Position numbers and translations under genes: made by a program. The notes under the pieces are model-generated. The model saw only the letters and a list, made by a program, of their open reading frames with translations, was not told the DNA's origin and made no database searches. A stretch of DNA of 14,290 nt from Heteroruminococcus sp964369885. Its GTDB lineage: Bacteria > Bacillota > Clostridia > Oscillospirales > Ruminococcaceae. Positions 1-6,091 of this stretch are shown here, piece after piece. Each line of letters opens with the position of its first letter. Within the stretch, counting starts at the first letter, position 1. Location: contig CAYJGQ010000055.1 of NCBI GenBank assembly GCA_964369885.1, forward strand, positions 1 through 14,290, written 5' to 3'.

Positions 1-30
1 GTCCGCCCCTCTGTGGGGCGGACTTATGTT
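1..30 (+). terminator. Probable intrinsic terminator of a gene left of the window
   Basis: A perfect 9-bp GC-rich stem (GTCCGCCCC at 1-9, GGGGCGGAC at 15-23) closes a 5-base loop and is followed by a T-rich but interrupted run (TTATGTTGTTT). This fits the end of a plus-strand transcript entering from the left. The weak T tract leaves doubt. From here to the purA terminator at 143 I see no gene. Confidence 0.5.
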
Positions 31-142
31 GTTTATACCTATCATTTATATGTGGCTCAAATCAGAAAGGTATTGCCCCCTACCACAAAACCCTGCCCAT
101 ACAAATCCACATAACCAAAAGCCCCACAAAAGCTTTGCAGCC

Positions 143-181
143 AAAAAAATCCCACCCAAAAGTATCGGGTGGGATTTTTTG
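143..181. terminator. Bidirectional intrinsic terminator behind purA
   Basis: The arms ATCCCACCC (149-157) and GGGTGGGAT (167-175) form a 9-bp perfect stem with a 9-base loop. The stem is flanked by an A run on the left and a T run on the right, so it can act in both directions. On the minus strand it lies about 25 bases beyond the purA stop and is its natural terminator. Confidence 0.85.
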
Positions 182-203
182 TGGTTAGGTTATAAAGTGC
201 AGA

Positions 204-1475
204 TTAAAGTGTGATGCAGGCATCACGATCAGGGCCGACCGAAATGTACTTAACAGGTACGCCCACAGCCTTTTCAAGATACTCGATATATTCTCTTGCG
301 GCGGTGGGAAGATCTTCAAGCTTGCGGCAGGCCGAAACATCACAGCCAAAACCGGGAAGATACTCATAAACAGGCTTTGCACGGTCAAGACGATCACCTG
401 TGCAGAACTCGGTGGTAATTTCGCCGTCGATTTCATAGGCAACGCAGACGGGGATTTTCTCCATATAGGACATTACATCCAGCTTTGTAATTGCAAGATG
501 GGTTACACCCTGCACCCTACAACCGTAGGCCGAGGCAGGGATGTCAAAGCCACCAACCCTACGAGGGCGACCGGTGGCGGCGCCATACTCGTTGCCTGCG
601 GCACGCAGAGCCTCGGCCTCGTCGCCAAACATTTCAGCGGTGAAAGGACCCTCACCAACACAGGTGGAGTAGGCCTTCATTATGCCAACAACGGTGTCAA
701 GCTTGTGTCCGGGAATGCCGGAGCCTATGGGTGCATAGGCAGCAATGGTGGAGGAAGACGAGGTGTAAGGATAAATACCAAAGTCGATGTCACGCAGTGC
801 GCCGAGCTGGGCCTCAAACATCAGGTTTTTGCCCTCGGATGTTGATTTTTCAAGGTAGGTGGAAACGTCGCAAATATGAGGGATGATGGGGCGACCGTAC
901 TTCTCAAGCCAGGCCATCATATCATCTACGGTTACGGCATCAGCCTTGTAGCCGTCACGAATAAATAGGTTTTTCCAGTCCAGTAGGCGCTCAAGTTTGC
1001 CACGCAGGCTGTCAAAATCCAAAAGATCGCTCATACGTAGCGACTTTTTCATATACTTATCGCCATAAACAGGACCAATACCACGACGGGTAGAACCAAA
1101 CTTTGCATCACCCAAACGATCCTCTTCAAGGATATCCAGTTGCTTGTGATATGGCATACATATTGTGGCACGATCACTTATTTTAAGATTATCAGGGGAA
1201 ATAGCGATACCCTTTTCCTTCAGACGACCCATTTCGCCCTCAAGATGTTCAAGATCCACAACCATACCGCCACCCATAATATTTACAGTGGTTGGGCGCA
1301 GGATACCCGAAGGCAATAGATTGAGAATAAACTTACCCCGATCATTTATAACGGTATGTCCTGCGTTATTTCCGCCCTGATAGCGGATGATCACATCGTA
1401 GCTCTGGGAGAGAAGATCCACCATACGGCCCTTACCCTCGTCACCCCAGTTTACGCCTACAATTGCAGTCAGCAT
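204..1475 (-). CDS. purA: Adenylosuccinate synthetase (PurA)
   Basis: Catalyses the GTP-dependent joining of IMP and aspartate to adenylosuccinate, the first committed step from IMP to AMP, in the cytoplasm. The 423-residue product has the usual length for the family. Visible motifs are the N-terminal GDEGKG loop (residues 11-16, with catalytic Asp12), NNAGHT with His40 (36-41), GSTRRGIGP (127-135) and a C-terminal TKLDV (330-334). The IMP/GTP region reads FEAQLG (220-225) instead of the FEGAQG of the E. coli type, a form I recall from clostridial homologues. The open frame continues 21 codons upstream. I chose the ATG at 1475 because a perfect AGGAGG lies 7 bases before it and the protein then begins as the family does. 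It is monocistronic, divergent from the amidohydrolase gene, with its own promoter and terminator. Confidence 0.96.
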   Translation of the reverse strand: MLTAIVGVNWGDEGKGRMVDLLSQSYDVIIRYQGGNNAGHTVINDRGKFILNLLPSGILRPTTVNIMGGGMVVDLEHLEGEMGRLKEKGIAISPDNLKISDRATICMPYHKQLDILEEDRLGDAKFGSTRRGIGPVYGDKYMKKSLRMSDLLDFDSLRGKLERLLDWKNLFIRDGYKADAVTVDDMMAWLEKYGRPIIPHICDVSTYLEKSTSEGKNLMFEAQLGALRDIDFGIYPYTSSSSTIAAYAPIGSGIPGHKLDTVVGIMKAYSTCVGEGPFTAEMFGDEAEALRAAGNEYGAATGRPRRVGGFDIPASAYGCRVQGVTHLAITKLDVMSYMEKIPVCVAYEIDGEITTEFCTGDRLDRAKPVYEYLPGFGCDVSACRKLEDLPTAAREYIEYLEKAVGVPVKYISVGPDRDACITL

Positions 1476-1569
1476 AGCTATTCCTCCTGTGCGTGTCGGC
1501 CGAATATTACGACCGTTACTTGTTGTTTGATTAGCCACTCGATTATGAGCGTGCTTTCTTAACCAATAC

Positions 1570-1599
1570 AGTATAACTGATTTTTACCCAAAATGCCAT
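1570..1599 (-). promoter_or_regulatory. Predicted purA promoter
   Basis: Read on the minus strand, a -35 like ATGGCA (1594-1599) and a -10 TATACT (1570-1575) are separated by 18 bases. Transcription would begin near 1563 and give a leader of about 87 bases before the purA start. I saw no purine riboswitch or PurR-box pattern in that leader. Confidence 0.5.
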
Positions 1600-1741
1600 A
1601 ATTTTTATTAAGTATTTATCTTTTTCTTTTAGATACACTTCCACAATAACCAATATATCTGAGTAATACGGCATACTTACAAGTTCATGAAAGCCCACGC
1701 TGAGTCCTAAAAATTTGCCATGCCCATAGGGTGACATATAA

Positions 1742-1762
1742 ATTAGATGCACACCATCTAAT
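1742..1762. promoter_or_regulatory. Perfect inverted repeat between divergent genes, possible operator
   Basis: ATTAGATG (1742-1749) and CATCTAAT (1755-1762) are perfect 8-bp arms around the 5-base spacer CACAC. The site lies in the gene-less interval 1476-1869 between purA and the amidohydrolase gene, about 35 bases upstream of the latter's predicted -35. No flanking T run makes it a terminator, so a dimeric repressor or activator site is the simplest reading. No known consensus was recognised. The rest of this interval holds the two divergent promoters and nothing else I can support. Confidence 0.35.
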
Positions 1763-1795
1763 CTCACTACTATTACTACAATCAAACAGATTGCA

Positions 1796-1824
1796 TTCAA
1801 AAATCAAATGTTTTCTGCTATAAT
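1796..1824 (+). promoter_or_regulatory. Predicted promoter of the M20 amidohydrolase gene
   Basis: A consensus -10 TATAAT (1819-1824) with an extended TGC just before it, 17 bases from a moderate -35 TTCAAA (1796-1801). The start site would be near 1831, leaving a short leader to the ATG at 1870. Confidence 0.6.
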
Positions 1825-1869
1825 AATACAGTGCTTTTAATTTTATTTTACAGGTAAGAGGAATGAATA

Positions 1870-3054
1870 ATGAATAATACTATTAAAACAATAGCGGCCG
1901 AAATTCAGGATGAGCTTGTAAAGATACGCAGAGATTTACACAGTCACCCCGAGCTTGGACTGCAAGAAAACCGCACATCGGACATTGTTGCAGCTAAACT
2001 AAAGGAAATAGGCCTTGAGGTGGATCGTGACTGTTATGCAACCGGTGTTGTGGGGCTGCTGCGAGGAGCAGGGGAGGGCAAAACCGTGCTTATCCGCGCC
2101 GACATGGATGCACTACCACTTTGTGAGCTAAATGACCATGGGTATGTTTCTAAGTATGAGGGGAAAATGCATGCCTGTGGTCATGACGCACATACCACCT
2201 GGCTACTCGGTACCGCCATGATACTCTCACGCATAAGGGACAAGATAAACGGCAATGTGAAATTTATGTTTCAACCGGCCGAGGAGGCACCGGGAGGAGC
2301 CGAACACATGGTGGCCAACGCAGTTCTTGAAAATCCTAAGGTTGACATATCTTTTGGTGCCCATGTCCTCCCCGATATAGATGCCGGCGTATACCTTATG
2401 CAGGATGGGCCTGTGACCTCAAACCCTGATTTTTTTGACATTGTAATACAGGGTAAGGGGGCACATGGCTCGACCCCTCACGACAGCATTGACCCAATTG
2501 CCATGGGGGTATCGGTGTATGATGAACTACAAAAATTCATTTCCCGCAAGGTGGACATATACAACCCAATGGTATTATCAGTTTGTATTTTTAATGCAGG
2601 AACAGCACGGGGCATTATTCCTGATAGCTGTCGCATAGCGGGTACTGTGCGAAGTTTTCTACCCCAGCAGCGCGTCATGGCCAAGAAGTATATTGAGGAC
2701 TGTGTACGCCACACGACCGAACTTTATGGTGGCAGCTACACATTTGAATATATTGATAATGCATTTCCCGTAGTAAATAACCCCGACCTTACCGAAAAGG
2801 TGAGGGGATATACAGTGAAGTTCCTGGGAAAAGATAGCGTGATATCGGATTATCGCAAGTTTATGGGGGGCGAGGATTACTGCTTTGTGGCCCGAGAGGT
2901 GCCCTCAACCTTTATGTTTGTTGGGTGCAAAAATGAAGATAAATTCAAGAGCTACCCCCTACACAACCCAAGATTTGATATTGATGAGGATATACTAAGC
3001 ACAACAGCTGCGGTGTTTTCAAATGCAGTTGTGAGCTACCTAAACGAAAAATAA
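1870..3054 (+). CDS. M20-family metallo-amidohydrolase (N-acyl amino acid or hippurate hydrolase type)
   Basis: Predicted cytoplasmic zinc- or manganese-dependent hydrolase that removes an acyl group from an N-acyl amino acid or related amide. At 394 residues it has the normal length of the M20D amidohydrolase / carboxypeptidase group. Expected motifs are present in order: HSHPELG (24-30), RADMDALP (76-83), the metal site HACGHDAH (101-108, with Cys103 and His105), QPAEEAPGGA (135-144, Glu138/139), GAHV (163-166, His165), the dimerisation-domain KGAHGS (196-201), MGGEDYCF (332-339) and a late LHNPRFD (364-370) supplying the last metal ligand, His365. All five expected ligands are visible, so it should be active. 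The ATG at 1870 follows AAGAGGA at 7 bases. The gene stands alone, so context does not reveal the natural substrate, and a specific name such as hippuricase is not justified. Confidence 0.9.
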   Translation: MNNTIKTIAAEIQDELVKIRRDLHSHPELGLQENRTSDIVAAKLKEIGLEVDRDCYATGVVGLLRGAGEGKTVLIRADMDALPLCELNDHGYVSKYEGKMHACGHDAHTTWLLGTAMILSRIRDKINGNVKFMFQPAEEAPGGAEHMVANAVLENPKVDISFGAHVLPDIDAGVYLMQDGPVTSNPDFFDIVIQGKGAHGSTPHDSIDPIAMGVSVYDELQKFISRKVDIYNPMVLSVCIFNAGTARGIIPDSCRIAGTVRSFLPQQRVMAKKYIEDCVRHTTELYGGSYTFEYIDNAFPVVNNPDLTEKVRGYTVKFLGKDSVISDYRKFMGGEDYCFVAREVPSTFMFVGCKNEDKFKSYPLHNPRFDIDEDILSTTAAVFSNAVVSYLNEK

Positions 3055-3103
3055 AGCAAAACTTTATTCTTAAATGTGACCATATTCACAAATCCGGGCA
3101 TAC

Positions 3104-3131
3104 TTGACAATGTGGTGTCTTGTGGTAAAAT
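3104..3131 (+). promoter_or_regulatory. Predicted promoter of smpB (and probably ssrA)
   Basis: A perfect -35 TTGACA (3104-3109) and a -10 TAAAAT (3126-3131) are 16 bases apart, with an extended TGG before the -10. The start would be near 3138, giving a long leader of about 190 bases before smpB. I found no convincing separate promoter directly before ssrA, so this one may serve both genes. Confidence 0.65.
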
Positions 3132-3185
3132 GTATTGTGCACTATTTTGCGTAATGTGTACGATATTATTGCTTAGGCACTACCG

Positions 3186-3309
3186 TGTGGCTTGCTTTTC
3201 CGCTTATGCGAGGCGTGCGCTCGCAGTGCACCAGCCCCCAGGGCAAAAACCGCCCACGGGCATTAGCACAGCTCGCACCCTCCCCACCTAAACAAAAAAT
3301 CAAGCCACA
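3186..3309 (+). other. GC-rich, hairpin-rich segment in the smpB leader
   Basis: TGTGGCTTG (3186-3194) is matched perfectly by CAAGCCACA (3301-3309), so a 9-bp outer stem can enclose about 106 bases. Inside lie a hairpin TGCGAG / CTCGCA (3207-3212, 3220-3225) and a short GCCC / GGGC stem near 3252-3261. The interior is unusually C-rich compared with its AT-rich surroundings. It could be a regulatory leader or a small dispersed repeat; no known RNA family was recognised. It fills most of the 272-base gap between the amidohydrolase gene and smpB. Confidence 0.4.
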
Positions 3310-3326
3310 GTACAAATAGCCAAAGG

Positions 3327-3812
3327 ATGGTGATATACTTGTCAGGAACAACCGAAAAAAGCATCAAGAATATTGCCACCAACCGCAAGGCACGCTTTGA
3401 GTACTTTGTTGAGGACTCCTACGAGGCCGGTGTTGAGCTGTTTGGCACCGAGGTAAAGAGTCTTAGACAGGGTGGGGTTAGCCTTAAGGAGGCCTGGTGC
3501 GACATTGAAAATGGGGAAGTGTATGTAAAGCAGCTTCACATAAGCCCGTATGAGAAGGGGAATATATTTAATAAAGATCCGCTTCGGGCACGCAAGCTGC
3601 TGCTGCACAAGGCCGAGATACGCAGGCTAATAGGCCTATTAAAGCAGCAGGGCTACACCTTGATACCACTTTCGATATATTTTAAGAATTCGAGGGTTAA
3701 AATTCAGGTGGGGCTGTGCAGGGGCAAAAAGGTGCATGACAAGCGTCAGGATATAGCAAAGCGTGACGCAGGGCGTGAGATACAGCGTGCCCTAAAGGAG
3801 CGCAGCAGATAG
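3327..3812 (+). CDS. smpB: SsrA-binding protein SmpB
   Basis: Small RNA-binding protein that binds the tRNA-like part of tmRNA and brings it to stalled ribosomes for trans-translation. The family signature is clear: residues 14-40 resemble the conserved opening (NRKARFEYFVEDSYEAG), followed by GTEVKSLRQG (40-49), HISPYEKGN (71-79), DPLRARKLLLHK (83-94), a GYTLIPLSIYFKN strand region (109-121), and the basic tail GKKVHDKRQDIAKRD that folds in the decoding centre. Length 161 is slightly above the usual 155-160. The start is uncertain: the ATG at 3327 has AAAGG directly touching it, which is too close. In-frame GTG at 3330 and TTG at 3339 are alternatives, and the TTG, with GGTGA 5 bases before it, gives 157 residues. 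ssrA follows 42 bases after the stop, the usual Firmicutes arrangement. Confidence 0.95.
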   Translation: MVIYLSGTTEKSIKNIATNRKARFEYFVEDSYEAGVELFGTEVKSLRQGGVSLKEAWCDIENGEVYVKQLHISPYEKGNIFNKDPLRARKLLLHKAEIRRLIGLLKQQGYTLIPLSIYFKNSRVKIQVGLCRGKKVHDKRQDIAKRDAGREIQRALKERSR

Positions 3813-3854
3813 CCATATAAACAAGGCCACATCCGCCTATGGCGGCTTATATAA

Positions 3855-4200
3855 GGGGGCGTAAAGGTTTCGACGGGGATTTTGAAGTACGGTAAGCGAG
3901 TAGAGGCGCTCGACCTCTATAAAACGGGTAAAAATTAAATTAAACGCTAACGAAAATTACGCGTACGCAGCCTAAATAGGCTGCCGTTTCTACCGAGAGT
4001 ACCACGGCTTGGATAGAAGCGTCGATTAGTGGTGAACGTCACAGGCCTGCTCCCCGAAGCTTGTGATGAATTTGGGGATACTAAACGCCATTGCCTGTCT
4101 GTCGGCGGCGGCGGGAGGGAATGTTAAGGACAGACTACACTCGAAGAAAGCCGTATGAATTGGTTCTCGGACGGGGGTTCGATTCCCCCCGCCTCCACCA
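3855..4200 (+). ncRNA. ssrA: tmRNA (SsrA), with encoded CCA
   Basis: Transfer-messenger RNA of 346 bases, which rescues stalled ribosomes together with SmpB. The 5' end GGGGGCG (3855-3861) pairs with CGCCTCC near the 3' end (one G-T pair) to form the acceptor stem; discriminator A at 4197 and encoded CCA at 4198-4200. The T arm has a 5-bp G/C stem and the loop TTCGATT. The mRNA-like part encodes the tag at 3946-3975, with its stop codon in the loop of a CAGCC / GGCTG hairpin (3968-3983), as is usual. It is a one-piece, non-permuted tmRNA. Between smpB and the mature 5' end are a CCGCC / GGCGG mini-hairpin (3833-3845) and a palindrome CTTATATAAG (3846-3855), plausibly part of the precursor removed by RNase P. 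The 3' end is a classic integration target for mobile elements, but no second copy of it is in the window. Confidence 0.97.
3946..3975 (+). other. tmRNA proteolysis-tag reading frame
   Basis: Starting at the resume codon GCT, the frame reads ANENYAYAA and ends with TAA. With the alanine carried by tmRNA the full tag would be AANENYAYAA. The Ala-Ala end is the normal signal for ClpXP-type proteases. The third-last residue pattern YAYAA differs from the common YALAA / YAVAA ending. Confidence 0.9.
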
Positions 4201-4208
4201 AATGTCCT

Positions 4209-4252
4209 GCTGATGTTTTTGGGTACAACACCCTTAAACATCAGCTTTTTTT
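4209..4252 (+). terminator. Intrinsic terminator of the smpB-ssrA unit
   Basis: GCTGATGTTT (4209-4218) pairs perfectly with AAACATCAGC (4236-4245), with GGGT / ACCC able to pair inside, followed directly by seven T residues (4246-4252). It begins 9 bases after the tmRNA CCA end. Confidence 0.92.
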
Positions 4253-4292
4253 ATTCTCATAACCCCTTGTAAACACAAGTGGTTATGAGAAT
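4253..4292. repeat. Perfect long inverted repeat just after the ssrA terminator
   Basis: ATTCTCATAACC (4253-4264) and GGTTATGAGAAT (4281-4292) are perfect 12-bp arms. Inside, CTTGT (4266-4270) and ACAAG (4275-4279) add a second stem with a 4-base loop. No T run follows on the plus strand, and on the minus strand it meets an A run, so it does not look like a terminator. It may be a recombination or protein-binding site, or a backup RNA-stability hairpin. Confidence 0.45.
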
Positions 4293-4343
4293 ATTTGCGG
4301 AATTTGACAGCCCAAAAGAATTTGTGCAATATAATTGCCACTG

Positions 4344-4372
4344 TTGAAATAACAATAAAACCATGATAAAAT
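4344..4372 (+). promoter_or_regulatory. Predicted promoter of the PAS/HD-GYP gene
   Basis: A -35 TTGAAA (4344-4349) and a -10 TAAAAT (4367-4372) are 17 bases apart, with an extended TGA before the -10. The start falls near 4380. A second pair, TTGACA at 4304-4309 and TATAAT at 4330-4335, lies upstream, but its 20-base spacing is too long to trust. Confidence 0.6.
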
Positions 4373-4379
4373 ACAGAGA

Positions 4380-4486
4380 AAGTGTGTAGTGTTTTTTTCG
4401 CTTATGCTTTATAAGTATTTGATAAAATATTAGGGTATCAAATATAGTCTTTGCACACACTTCATGAACAAATTTTTGACTATATT
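4380..4486 (+). promoter_or_regulatory. Candidate cis-regulatory leader RNA with alternative hairpins
   Basis: Three stems can be drawn. Stem 1 pairs AAGTGTGT (4380-4387, at the predicted transcript 5' end) with ACACACTT (4455-4462). Stem 2 pairs TATTTGATA (4416-4424) with TATCAAATA (4436-4444). Stem 3 pairs AATATAGTC (4441-4449) with GACTATATT (4478-4486). All are perfect matches of 8 or 9 bp. Stems 2 and 3 share bases 4441-4444 and cannot both form; the right arm of stem 1 lies in the loop of stem 3. This is the layout of a switching leader ending about 22 bases before the ribosome binding site. It does not match the cyclic-di-GMP riboswitch classes as I know them. Confidence 0.4.
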
Positions 4487-4519
4487 AAGGTAACAGCAAC
4501 TGAACAATGGAGGTGCAAA

Positions 4520-6091
4520 ATGGTTGATATATTAAAATCAAAAAATGAGCTTATAAAGCTGTTTATTGATAACACACCAATTGCGTATGTTATTTTGGAT
4601 AATCAATATCGCATTCACTATATAAATGAAAGTTTTGCTAAACTTAGAAATCTTGACATAAATAAAGTATACGGAGATAAATGCTATAATTTATCTAATG
4701 GAGGAAAGCGTTGTGCCAAGTGCGCAGTAGCAAAATCTCTTGAAAGTGGAGAGAAAGCATTTATTTCACGAAAGGACTTTCTTCCAAACGGAGCTGTCCG
4801 ATATATTGATGATTACGCTATTCCTTTGCAATTAGATGAGAATGGAAATGTACTTTATGTTCTTGAGATAATGATTGATAGAACAAAAGAGATGCTTGTT
4901 TTGGAACAGCGTAATAAGGAGTATGACGAGATACTGCAAATTTTTTCAACCCTATTAGAAGCAAAGGACAGCTACACCGCTTGTCATTCGGACAATGTAC
5001 GAAAGCTTTCTCTAAATCTTGCTCGTGCTTTAGAGTTAACGCCGGACGAGGTATTTGAAATTTCTGTGGCGGCAAGTTTGCACGATATTGGTAAAGTTAG
5101 AATTCCGGATTCCATTATCAACAAAAACGGCAAGCTTACAGATGAGGAATATGGTATTATAAAAAGCCATCCTGTTGAATCATACAACATACTTGAAGGT
5201 CTTGAGAGCTTTGGCAATATCAGAAGTATAGCAAGACATCACCATGAAAGATACGACGGCTACGGATACCCCGACAAACTCTCCAAAGATCAAATTTCAA
5301 TAGGTTCTAAAATTGTTGCAGGCGCAGATACTTATGACGCAATCACTACAACTCGTTCTTACAGAAAAGCGCACACACACGAATATGCCCTAAAAGAAAT
5401 ATCAAATGTTATGGGAACACAGTTAGATAAAACCGTTGCCACAGCCTTTATTAATATGGATTTTAATAATATGGTTGACGGTTTATATGCTGCACGTAAT
5501 TCTAATCATCTTGAAAGAGTTATTACTTTTGGTAATCTGGATATTGCTGATGAAGCTGAAATGTCAAAATTATCAAGCATTGATTTATCTGCTTTGTTTG
5601 AAAAAATATTTCAAGCCACTCCATGTGGTTATATTTTGATGGATAAAAATCGAAAGGTTTTGTATGTCAGCAATTATTTGCATGACTATCTTGAGATACC
5701 TAAAGATGATGCAATAAGCAAAATATGCTTTGAGGTTATGGGTATTGGAACGGAATCATGTACCGATTGTGCGATTTTAAGATGTCTTGAAAGCCATAAA
5801 GTTGAGTATATGCAACAAGAAATTCTTGAGCGTAGCAGGAGTAAGATTTTTGATGTTTTTGCAGTGCCACTTATACAAAATGATGGTGCTGTGGAAAATA
5901 TTATTGAGGTCATTATTGACCGCACAGATGAAATTTTAGCACAGCGAGCACGCAAAAGCGACTTTGAAAAACTCATCTCAACGCTTGGGAAAATCTTTGA
6001 AAGTAAAAAAGAACAAGTGGATAGCGATAACCTTTCAGATGTTATCATTAATTTGCAAAATCGCTTATACGACTTAATGAAAAAACATTAG
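4520..6091 (+). CDS. PAS / HD-GYP / PAS signalling protein, probable cyclic-di-GMP phosphodiesterase
   Basis: Predicted soluble sensor-effector of 523 residues with no membrane segment. The HD-GYP domain (about 140-320) has His156, the HD pair His188-Asp189 with Lys192, His217, the HHH at 240-242, GYGYP at 247-251 and Asp270; this set normally binds a two- or three-metal centre that hydrolyses cyclic-di-GMP. It is flanked by two PAS domains (about 11-125 and 358-475), each with a C-x8/9-C-x2-C pattern after the first PAS strands (Cys55/65/68 and Cys403/414/417), which could hold a metal or Fe-S cluster or act as a redox switch. The two PAS domains look like relatives. The ATG at 4520 was chosen over an upstream in-frame start because GGAGG lies 6 bases before it. 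It is AT-rich compared with purA and ldhA. The chemoreceptor gene downstream suggests a role in motility or surface behaviour. Confidence 0.88.
   Translation: MVDILKSKNELIKLFIDNTPIAYVILDNQYRIHYINESFAKLRNLDINKVYGDKCYNLSNGGKRCAKCAVAKSLESGEKAFISRKDFLPNGAVRYIDDYAIPLQLDENGNVLYVLEIMIDRTKEMLVLEQRNKEYDEILQIFSTLLEAKDSYTACHSDNVRKLSLNLARALELTPDEVFEISVAASLHDIGKVRIPDSIINKNGKLTDEEYGIIKSHPVESYNILEGLESFGNIRSIARHHHERYDGYGYPDKLSKDQISIGSKIVAGADTYDAITTTRSYRKAHTHEYALKEISNVMGTQLDKTVATAFINMDFNNMVDGLYAARNSNHLERVITFGNLDIADEAEMSKLSSIDLSALFEKIFQATPCGYILMDKNRKVLYVSNYLHDYLEIPKDDAISKICFEVMGIGTESCTDCAILRCLESHKVEYMQQEILERSRSKIFDVFAVPLIQNDGAVENIIEVIIDRTDEILAQRARKSDFEKLISTLGKIFESKKEQVDSDNLSDVIINLQNRLYDLMKKH

Noticed and set aside
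26..214. Plus-strand frame of 62 codons at the left edge
   Set aside because: It begins inside the T-rich tail of a terminator, runs through the purA terminator and has no ribosome binding site.
498..845. Plus-strand frame of 115 codons
   Set aside because: It lies entirely inside purA on the opposite strand, has no ribosome binding site, and its open length follows from the codon use of the real gene.
1543..1800. Minus-strand frame of 85 codons upstream of purA
   Set aside because: It covers the predicted purA promoter, has no ribosome binding site and no recognisable domain. Parts look protein-like, so an old remnant is possible, but support is too thin to list it.
3166..3351. Minus-strand frame of 61 codons across the smpB leader
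   Set aside because: No start signal, biased by the C-rich block, and it overlaps the start of smpB; more likely a by-product of the structured or repeat-like DNA.
4026..4241. Minus-strand frame of 71 codons with GGGGGNRTPVR
   Set aside because: It is antisense to the tmRNA. The NRTPVR pattern is the well-known false protein produced by reading the T arm and CCA end of a tRNA-like gene backwards.
4304..4335. TTGACA and TATAAT pair as the promoter of the HD-GYP gene
   Set aside because: The 20-base spacing is too long for normal use; the pair at 4344-4372 has the correct 17-base spacing and an extended -10.
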